This document shows, piece after piece, positions 36,132-42,288 of a DNA stretch of 42,288 nt. The notes under the pieces were generated by a model, which was given only the letters and a program-made list of their open reading frames with translations, did not search any database and was not told where the DNA came from. A program made the translations under genes and the position numbers. Numbering within the stretch: position 1 is the stretch's first letter; each line of letters begins with the position of its first letter. Source of the stretch: Psychrobacter sp. (GTDB taxonomy: Bacteria; Pseudomonadota; Gammaproteobacteria; Pseudomonadales; Moraxellaceae); NCBI RefSeq assembly GCF_018260395.1, contig NZ_JAGLBC010000007.1, positions 1 through 42,288 on the forward strand. Direction: 5' to 3'.

Positions 36132-36597
36132 AAATAAAGTCCATATAATAAGGATGGGGGATTAGTTATAAGCTTAAAACTATCTTCATGACTAGGCAAG
36201 CGATTTATAAAGCAACATGCTTAAGTAGTATTATAAACCCTATACTATGCGTAATATTATTGTAAGTCATAATTTTAGATTATATTAGTGTCAATATATA
36301 TTATCCGTTGTAATCTCATTACAGCAATTGAGAAAATAGTTATTAGAGCTTCCAATAATAAGCTTAAGACCTATAAGCTAAGCTAACTTAATAATAAAAT
36401 AATCACATATCAATAAATTAGCCCATAACAAAAAACGCCTCATTAACCCTAATGAAGCGTGATTAAGAAATAATTTAAAATGAATAGATAGGGTTTAAAT
36501 GAGACTAGCTATCTGAGTAGATCATAAGACTGTTAAAAAATTTAAAACTAACCGTAATCTATTATAACTTTAATCCTAAGTTGCAAGCACCCTAGCA
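36132..36597. other. Gene-free AT-rich spacer
   Basis: No ORF was seen in these 466 bp. The terminator of the upstream membrane-protein gene lies at 36435-36460. The promoter of the SCP2-domain gene is expected near 36150-36250, but no clear match was found. Confidence 0.6.
36435..36460 (-). terminator. Terminator after the 148-residue membrane protein gene
   Basis: An 11-bp stem with one mismatch, ACGCCTCATTA/TAATGAAGCGT, has a 4-base loop and is followed on the minus strand by TTTTT. Confidence 0.8.
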
Positions 36598-37044
36598 TTA
36601 ATTACGAAAGCGTGGCTCATAGTTATTATAGATAGGCGTATGTTCAATATATTTATCACGAGGGGTACGAACTCTTGCAGCGGCCGACATTGAAACAGTA
36701 CGACGACCCAACGATTCCACGCCAGATTTCTGAGTTTCTAAATTATCGACAAACTGTTTATAGCGGTATGCTAAATAAGCACCCAACATAGCCACACTAA
36801 TTAGTATGGCGGTCAAATAGCCGAAGCCACTGCTCACAGAGGTGACATTAACCACGATAGACTGAATGCCCTCGATAGCTATCCAATAACCCATGCCTCC
36901 AATTAAATATCCAAGTAAATAACGACGTCCAGATAAATAGGTGGCTACAATGCCTACAACGAGAAGCATGTAACCTAAAGTAGACCAAGATAAAGTACTA
37001 GTTAACCCAGGGGTACTACTAGCCATGATGGATAAAGTTGTCAT
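36598..37044 (-). CDS. Hypothetical membrane protein
   Basis: The protein of 148 residues from the ATG at 37044 has about four hydrophobic segments in its first 100 residues (YMLLVVGIVATYLSG, YLIGGMGYWIAIEGIQ, YLTAILISVAMLGAYLAY) and a basic, Arg-rich cytoplasmic tail. GAGG nine bases upstream supports this start; a TTG at 37068 is the alternative. No family is recognised. Confidence 0.7.
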   Translation of the reverse strand: MTTLSIMASSTPGLTSTLSWSTLGYMLLVVGIVATYLSGRRYLLGYLIGGMGYWIAIEGIQSIVVNVTSVSSGFGYLTAILISVAMLGAYLAYRYKQFVDNLETQKSGVESLGRRTVSMSAAARVRTPRDKYIEHTPIYNNYEPRFRN

Positions 37045-37068
37045 GTATTTTGCCTCATGAACGGTCAA

Positions 37069-37518
37069 TAGATACTACACAATAACTGCATGTAGTAAAT
37101 CGATTGTTGCGATTGATTGATAGTTATTATGCCGATGTTTTATTAAAATACAAAGTAAATCTAAAGAACTTACGACAATGATTGTCGCTTAGTTTTAAGA
37201 AAAATTTGACACAGGGTCCAAGGCTAGATGTTACTTAATGCGAAGAAAATATGACAATTAAATGAAATAAATTTAATTTTGTAAAAATTTTATGGTCGTT
37301 ATTTAGAAGGTTGTTTTTTCTGATAATACCAGTTTATAAGCATAAAAATAAAAAAATGCAAATAAAAAAGTCAGACTCTATAGCCATTATAATATAGCAA
37401 ACAGTCTGACTTTATCGATTCTTTTTGTCGCTAAATACAAGTAATTGTTAGGTTTTTCTTAAATATGTCTAAAATTAAGTACGGGTTCATAATGGACATA
37501 GATTTTTACTACATCAGA
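37069..37518. other. Gene-free spacer after serB
   Basis: These 450 bp of AT-rich DNA hold the serB terminator at 37367-37413 and no convincing ORF. Confidence 0.65.
37367..37413 (-). terminator. Intrinsic terminator after serB
   Basis: An 11-bp perfect stem, AAAGTCAGACT/AGTCTGACTTT, encloses 25 bases that can form a smaller inner stem (CTATA/TATAG). It is followed on the minus strand by a T-run. Confidence 0.8.
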
Positions 37519-38841
37519 TTAGAGCAAGTCTTGAGCTGAATAGCCTAATACGTACAATACGCCTTCTAAACCTGTGGCATTGATAGCTGCATCAGAACGA
37601 GCACGTACGATCGGTTTAGCATGATAGGCAACTCCTAAATCTGCAATGGCCATCATTGGTAAATCATTGGCACCATCTCCGACGCAAATAATTTGAGCAG
37701 TAGTAATGTTCATTCGATCGGCAATTTGCTGTACTAATGTCGCTTTACGCTCACCATTAACGATAGGCAAATTAACATTGCCAGTTACGACCCCGTTTTC
37801 AATATCTAATTCATTGGCATGCACTTCATCAATGCCTAGCTCTTTTGCGATTCGCTCAGCAAAGTAAGTAAAACCGCCAGATACCAATACGGTGTGATAA
37901 CCCAAAGATTTTAAGGTAGCAATTAAGGTGCGGGCACCGGCTGAAAGGGTCAACTGTTGCTGTATTTCATCTAATGCATCAGTAGAAATGCCTCCTAATA
38001 ATGCCAGTCTTTCGCTAAATGAGGTATCAAAATCAATCTCCCCGCGCATTGCAGACTCAGTGATTTCACTCACTTGATCACCAATATTGACGTGTTTGGC
38101 AAGCTCTACAATCACCTCTTGCTCAATTAAAGTAGAATCCATATCAAAAACGGCAACACGATGAGGGCGAAGCATTTTTGCTAAAGATACAATATGGCAA
38201 TCAATGGAGGCATCGCCACCGAGATCATGCGTAATAGGTAGACTATCAATAAACTGGCGCAAATGAGAGGTAATACTGTCATCAAGAAGACGTGCTGCAG
38301 CAGACTTTTTAGCAGGCTGCATGGTGGCAGTATCCGTTGGCATTAAGATATAACGATAGGTTAGTACTGGGGTCAAACGGTCACTGCCAGTAATATCCTG
38401 AAGACTATCGGTGCCGCGCACGACTTCAATAAGTTGCCACAATGGATTTTGTGATGCCCATTCAGCAATATGAGCCTCAAACGCGGCATTTTTATCTTGA
38501 TCACTTTTATCTGTATCACTAGCTGATTCTGAATGCAGGGCTTGTTTTTGTACTACTACAGAGAGCGCAAAAACGGGCAAGGACTCTAATTGCTCAACCA
38601 AATGTAATGATATTTTGCCACTTTCATTATTTCCATGATCGAACTCAATATCGCTAAAGCGTAACTGATGAGGCAATAAGTCGTTGGCTTTTTGTAATGC
38701 AGTAATCCATGCTTTTAAATGCGCTGTCATACCAGAACCGAAGCTTGCGAAGTTGGCAGTGGCATTATTAAGGTTAATAAAATCGTCTTTAGTAGTCAAA
38801 ATCTCATTATTTTGGTAGTTAGTTGTAGTATTTTTCGTCAT
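37519..38841 (-). CDS. serB: Phosphoserine phosphatase
   Basis: SerB removes phosphate from phosphoserine in the last step of serine synthesis. The C-terminal HAD domain has FDMDSTLIE at residues 232-240 (nucleophile Asp233), VSGGFTYFAERIAKELG and GDGANDLPMM. The N-terminal 200 residues form an ACT-like regulatory region, with an Asp/Ser/Lys-rich insertion near residues 104-118 (SESASDTDKSDQDK). At 440 residues it is longer than E. coli SerB (322). It is divergent from the AhpA/YtjB-like gene, an arrangement also seen in E. coli. Confidence 0.95.
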   Translation of the reverse strand: MTKNTTTNYQNNEILTTKDDFINLNNATANFASFGSGMTAHLKAWITALQKANDLLPHQLRFSDIEFDHGNNESGKISLHLVEQLESLPVFALSVVVQKQALHSESASDTDKSDQDKNAAFEAHIAEWASQNPLWQLIEVVRGTDSLQDITGSDRLTPVLTYRYILMPTDTATMQPAKKSAAARLLDDSITSHLRQFIDSLPITHDLGGDASIDCHIVSLAKMLRPHRVAVFDMDSTLIEQEVIVELAKHVNIGDQVSEITESAMRGEIDFDTSFSERLALLGGISTDALDEIQQQLTLSAGARTLIATLKSLGYHTVLVSGGFTYFAERIAKELGIDEVHANELDIENGVVTGNVNLPIVNGERKATLVQQIADRMNITTAQIICVGDGANDLPMMAIADLGVAYHAKPIVRARSDAAINATGLEGVLYVLGYSAQDLL

Positions 38842-38936
38842 GGTGAGCTAAGCCCCTTGTAAGCGTAGGCAAGATTAGGAATAATAGAGCGTGCCTAACA
38901 TGGCACCCCTCCCTATTAATAAAAGTTTAGCATAAC

Positions 38937-40391
38937 ATGACCTATTTAGCGCCACGGCAAGGCCTGTTTGCCATAATTATTCTCATCAGCTTTTTTATAC
39001 ACACCACATTGTTGTTGATTAGCACCAATCAACAGCTTGATGAGCTTAAAACTCAGACTGGCGAAAGAATGCTTGTTCAACTTATTGATGAAGTAAAACT
39101 GCCATTACTGAGTAAGGATAAAGTCAGTTTAAGTGTTTTAACTGGTAGATATACCAGTGAGAATACTGTTGCAAGTTTGACTGTAAAAGACATTGATAAT
39201 CAAGTGTTAATTCAAACCGGCCAAGCCCAACTTTTAGAAGGTAAGACCCTAAGTCGTAAAGTGATTATGGGAGACTCCGTAATCGGTAGAGTAGATATGA
39301 CCTTACGTGATACTGGCAATGGTGAAATTATCGCCTCACAGTGGATATTTATTTTGGGGTCATTTATCACTCACTTACTTATTTGGCTACTATATGGCTA
39401 TGTGGCACGGCCTACGCGAGAGCAGTTGGCCGCTTTAAGTCGTGATGTTCAAGATTATTTGATTAATCAAAATCAAAATTCAGGTCGAGTAGGAGACGAA
39501 CATTCCGTTTCAGAACCTTCGCAACCTAAAGATGGGTTAAGTATTCATAAAGCATTGGGTGCGTATATAAAATCGCATCAAGATGAGGATAGTTCTCAAG
39601 CTGACAGCGACCTAATCAATGAGGGTCAACATACAGTACAATCTACGTCCGATAATCCTGCTAACGCTCATCAAGACATTTTGAAAAAAATAGATGACAA
39701 TGCCATTGGCAATGGTGGGGCCAATGCAGATGAGTTGTCTGAGTCTGAAGGTGCTTTAACAACAACGGGCGCTAAGCTGCAATCTTTAACAGCCAACAGA
39801 CCTATTGAAGTGGCAACTGTCAAAATTCGTTTTTATGACCCTAACCTTCTGTTAACGGCATTGGCGTTTGAAAAATCAGAACCCTATTTTGCGCTTTGTA
39901 ATCAGCTATTGCAGCGTACGATTGATGAGCTTCTAAAGCAGCCCATTTTATTTGGTATTAAGCTACATAATAAGCCAGTATTCGATGAAAATGGGGCAAC
40001 AGTTGAGTTCTTAGCCACTACTAGTCATAGCAAGGCTGGTTTAGCAGCGATAATGCTGGCCAAAGCTTACGTCATGCTTAATGAAGTTACCTATATCAAG
40101 CATCGTGAATTACAGCGTTTTGCTTTACAAGTGATCGCCGGCGTAAGTGATCAAGCCACCAGTGAAAAGATGGAGCAATTGCTCGTTAATAATGCTAGTG
40201 AGGATGATATTTTGGCATTATTGCCGGTAGAAGGCATTAAACAACTACGTGGCTATATTCAGCTAAATAGTTTGAAAAACCCAACCACGGTTTATGAGCG
40301 TGATTGTGCAATAGTAGAAGGGGTAAGTGATTCAATGATGCAGCGGTTAATTGAAGTTCGTGATGCCGTATTGTTGTCTGCTTTAAATTAA
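38937..40391 (+). CDS. AhpA/YtjB (SMP)-like inner-membrane protein
   Basis: The 484-residue protein has an N-terminal membrane helix (residues 8-28), a periplasmic domain of about 110 residues, a second helix (about 135-155) ending in YGYVARPTREQLAALSRDVQ, and a long cytoplasmic region. The layout and the divergent position next to serB match E. coli YtjB (SMP/AhpA family), whose function is not well defined. Residues 175-280 form a polar, low-complexity linker that makes this version much longer than E. coli YtjB (about 214). Confidence 0.75.
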   Translation: MTYLAPRQGLFAIIILISFFIHTTLLLISTNQQLDELKTQTGERMLVQLIDEVKLPLLSKDKVSLSVLTGRYTSENTVASLTVKDIDNQVLIQTGQAQLLEGKTLSRKVIMGDSVIGRVDMTLRDTGNGEIIASQWIFILGSFITHLLIWLLYGYVARPTREQLAALSRDVQDYLINQNQNSGRVGDEHSVSEPSQPKDGLSIHKALGAYIKSHQDEDSSQADSDLINEGQHTVQSTSDNPANAHQDILKKIDDNAIGNGGANADELSESEGALTTTGAKLQSLTANRPIEVATVKIRFYDPNLLLTALAFEKSEPYFALCNQLLQRTIDELLKQPILFGIKLHNKPVFDENGATVEFLATTSHSKAGLAAIMLAKAYVMLNEVTYIKHRELQRFALQVIAGVSDQATSEKMEQLLVNNASEDDILALLPVEGIKQLRGYIQLNSLKNPTTVYERDCAIVEGVSDSMMQRLIEVRDAVLLSALN

Positions 40392-40562
40392 GTTTGCTAT
40401 TACCTATTAACTAAATAGACTAACTTAATTAAACTAGTGTTTTTAGAAATATAAGTATACGTTGTTGATACTAATTGATGTACCATTTGCCTGAAATAAC
40501 CAATACATTAACCAATAAATATAATCGGTCATATCAGACCATTAAGATAAGAGGATAAAGCC

Positions 40563-40847
40563 ATGAGTGATAATGATCTTGATGATTTCGATGATGAAAA
40601 TTTTGAAGACGATGATGATGCAAAAAAGGTGGATGAAGCGGAAACAGAAACTGTACGTTTAACCAGCCTTGAAAAGCGCCGTCTGATCGATAACATGCTA
40701 GAAGAAAAACGCTTGGCTCGTGAACTAAAAGATGGCTTTGACGAAGATTTTGATGATGAAGACTTTGATGACGAAGACTTCGATGATGAAGACCTTAATG
40801 ATGAAGATGGTGATGATGATTTGTCGGATGAAGATGAAGATGATTAA
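40563..40847 (+). CDS. Acidic PA3496-like small protein with EDFDD repeats
   Basis: The 94-residue protein has a core VRLTSLEKRRLIDNMLEEKR followed by RLARELKD (residues 31-58), which resembles the PA3496 family of small proteins found in Pseudomonas and relatives. Asp/Glu-rich tails flank it on both sides. The C-terminal tail is built from 15-bp repeats encoding EDFDD. The extreme negative charge is compatible with a metal- or cation-binding or disordered tail. AGAGGATAA precedes the ATG. Confidence 0.65.
   Translation: MSDNDLDDFDDENFEDDDDAKKVDEAETETVRLTSLEKRRLIDNMLEEKRLARELKDGFDEDFDDEDFDDEDFDDEDLNDEDGDDDLSDEDEDD
40743..40817 (+). repeat. 15-bp in-frame repeat (EDFDD units)
   Basis: Five units start at 40743, 40758, 40773, 40788 and 40803. 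They encode EDFDD three times, then EDLND and EDGDD. Confidence 0.9.
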
Positions 40848-40854
40848 GATAAGC

Positions 40855-40873
40855 GGTTAGCCTCAAGCTAACC
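40855..40873 (+). terminator. Hairpin after the acidic protein gene
   Basis: A 7-bp perfect stem, GGTTAGC/GCTAACC, with a CTCAA loop starts eight bases after the stop codon. The T-run is missing, so termination would be weak. Confidence 0.4.
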
Positions 40874-41005
40874 ATTAACCTGTTAAAACCTTTAAATTTT
40901 GTACTAAATTTAATGGTATGCTAAATACATATACTGCTGAGTCTTAACGCTATTTAATTGACACGGCTAGTGCGCATTTTTCACCTAAAAATAAATGAGA
41001 ATACT

Positions 41006-41557
41006 ATGACTTTAGAAGAGTTACAAAACTTCCTAGATTCTGAGGACAATGTCCATGGCCTTGACAGTGTGGCGACTCACGGATTTCTAACCGCAACAAT
41101 AGTGGGTATGCCATTACCAAATTGGCTCTCTTTACTCTTTGAAGGTCAAGAGTCGAAGGTCAATGTTGAGGTAAAAGCAGCTATTACAGCATGGAGAGAG
41201 GCGCTACTTGAAGATATTCATAGCGAAGAGGGCATTGCCTTACCTTTAGATATCGATGATGATTCGGGCGAAATGGACTTCTCTCCAGAGTCAGAATTAA
41301 CCGCTTGGTCGATTGGTTTTGTTGACGCCATGTACGGTGATGAAAACGTTGATTGGTTTAGCGATGAAGAAAACAGTGAAGATGTGGCGATGCTCACTTT
41401 GCCGATGATGGTCTTTAGTGGGATTGATACTATCGATGGCGAAGAAGATGAGGATTTAGCTGCTATTCGTCGTGATGAGGATGCCCTAGCGCAAATGGCT
41501 AATAGTATCGAGGGTAACTTGAGCGAATTATTTTTATTGTTTCATACAACTGATTAG
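41006..41557 (+). CDS. UPF0149 family protein (YgfB/YecA-like)
   Basis: The 183-residue acidic protein begins MTLEELQNFLDSE and contains HGFLTATIVGMPLPNWL (near residue 22) and WSIGFVDAMYG (near 102). Both are typical of the YgfB/YecA family of all-helical proteins of uncertain role. The C-terminal zinc-finger SEC-C motif of YecA is absent, so it is closer to YgfB. The ATG at 41006 is chosen for its match to the family start; an upstream in-frame start at 40958 has no conserved sequence. Confidence 0.85.
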   Translation: MTLEELQNFLDSEDNVHGLDSVATHGFLTATIVGMPLPNWLSLLFEGQESKVNVEVKAAITAWREALLEDIHSEEGIALPLDIDDDSGEMDFSPESELTAWSIGFVDAMYGDENVDWFSDEENSEDVAMLTLPMMVFSGIDTIDGEEDEDLAAIRRDEDALAQMANSIEGNLSELFLLFHTTD

Positions 41558-41930
41558 AATGTGTGCCTAATTACATTAAGGCAGTAGCAGTAGTCCTTAG
41601 CTATTTTTTGCCCGTGACTTATTTAATTTGTAAAAATACAGGTGCGCCTCGATGTGATTGCCATAAACGCCAAGGACAGTATGGCTGGGCCGATTGCTTT
41701 AAGCATTGCCATTTCTACAGTCAATAACGCTAAGATTGTACGAACGTTGCCAGTTTTATAAGGTTTTACCAGCTATTTAAGGTTGTGGTAAAGCACCTAA
41801 CTTTAATTTAAAATGTATTTAGCTATATTTGTAAATGACAACTTTTAAAATCGACGGTTATACCTGTTTTTTGCTTTGATAGGTGTACTTTAGCTTTGAA
41901 GTGACCGACTTATTTAAATAGGATTAAGTA
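41558..41930. other. Spacer with a GC-richer block of unclear nature
   Basis: The block at about 41630-41760 is richer in G and C than the rest of the spacer and stays open on both strands. The plus frame reads a 37-residue Cys/His-rich string ending DCFKHCHFYSQ. The minus frames read LLTVEMAMLKAIGPAILSLA and GNHIEAHLYFYKLNK. None has a convincing start. It may be a dispersed intergenic element or a gene remnant. The rest is AT-rich leader DNA for the last gene. Confidence 0.4.
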
Positions 41931-42288
41931 ATGAAGAAATTGTTAGTAATGGCTCTATTGACTAGCACTATGCCAGCTTACGCAGGATTTTTTGATGAAT
42001 TAACCAAAGCAATTAATGCGACCGACGCTATTTTAGGTACTCAATCAACTACTCCAACCAGTAGTACTACATCAATAGGCGAAAGCTCTACAATGTCGGG
42101 TCAACCTAGTTTGACCTCTGCTCAATATCAAACAATCAAAAGTAAATTAGCCACTGCTAATGTTAATGGTAATAGTGCTGTGGCATTAAGAGAAGCCGCC
42201 CCTGTACTGCGAGAATTTTTAGCAACCGTTGCTTGTTCAGACGTTTATGGTATGAATAATATTGGCAGATATACTACGTTAGATGCTG
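41931..42288 (+). CDS. Secreted protein, unknown (cut by window end)
   Basis: The visible 119 residues start with a signal peptide, MKKLLVMALLTSTMPAYA, followed by GFFDELTKAINATDAILG, a Thr/Ser-rich linker and a helical part (LTSAQYQTIKSKLATAN, REAAPVLREFLATVACSD). AGGATTAAGTA precedes the ATG. No family is recognised, and the C-terminus lies beyond the window. Confidence 0.65.
   Translation, partial: MKKLLVMALLTSTMPAYAGFFDELTKAINATDAILGTQSTTPTSSTTSIGESSTMSGQPSLTSAQYQTIKSKLATANVNGNSAVALREAAPVLREFLATVACSDVYGMNNIGRYTTLDA

Overview
The window reads as chromosomal DNA of a gammaproteobacterium of the family Moraxellaceae, most likely Psychrobacter. This is an inference from gene content, protein style and moderate AT-richness; no rRNA or tRNA gene is present to confirm it. 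Most of the window is housekeeping: glyS, an AI-2E permease, pdxB and epmA (1-6.3 kb); purE, purK and a YaiI-family protein (11.3-13.8 kb); parC (24.4-26.7 kb); two adjacent fadD-like acyl-CoA ligases and rph (27.2-32 kb); hemJ and bioB (33.5-35.2 kb); and serB with its divergent AhpA/YtjB-like neighbour (37.5-40.4 kb). No integrase, transposase, CRISPR array or phage block was found.

The most notable system lies on the minus strand at 6.3-10.6 kb. In transcription order it has two small cysteine-rich secreted peptides (HvfA type, EGKCG and related motifs), a DUF692/MNIO maturase (HvfB), its partner protein (HvfC), a DoxX-family membrane protein, an ECF sigma factor and a small zinc-finger anti-sigma candidate. 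This matches the recently described copper-binding 'bufferin' or oxazolone/thioamide RiPP systems. The unusual points are two dissimilar precursors, one apparently a lipoprotein with degenerate motifs, and a regulator pair at the end of the same run of genes. A candidate ECF-type promoter lies upstream of the first peptide.

The 13.9-21.5 kb region holds accessory enzymes: a TPR-like protein, a metallophosphoesterase, a membrane-anchored metallo-beta-lactamase-fold hydrolase broken by a 4-bp duplication, a DUF421 protein, a FUSC-type transporter, a possible uracil-DNA-glycosylase-like protein and a hemerythrin-like protein. The 21.5-23.1 kb stretch is an AT-rich island of orphan genes and fragments, including a secreted protein with a hydrophobic glycine-containing C-terminal half.

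A second theme is structural. Intergenic regions, and several genes, contain imperfect tandem duplications with 8-26 bp units, at fourteen or more sites. They often sit just upstream of start codons. In coding regions the units are multiples of three (pdxB 18 bp, a secreted NlpC/CHAP-like protein 15 bp, an acidic protein 15 bp). Clear intrinsic terminators follow purE, the first fadD-like gene, the SCP2-domain gene, the 148-residue membrane protein gene and serB.
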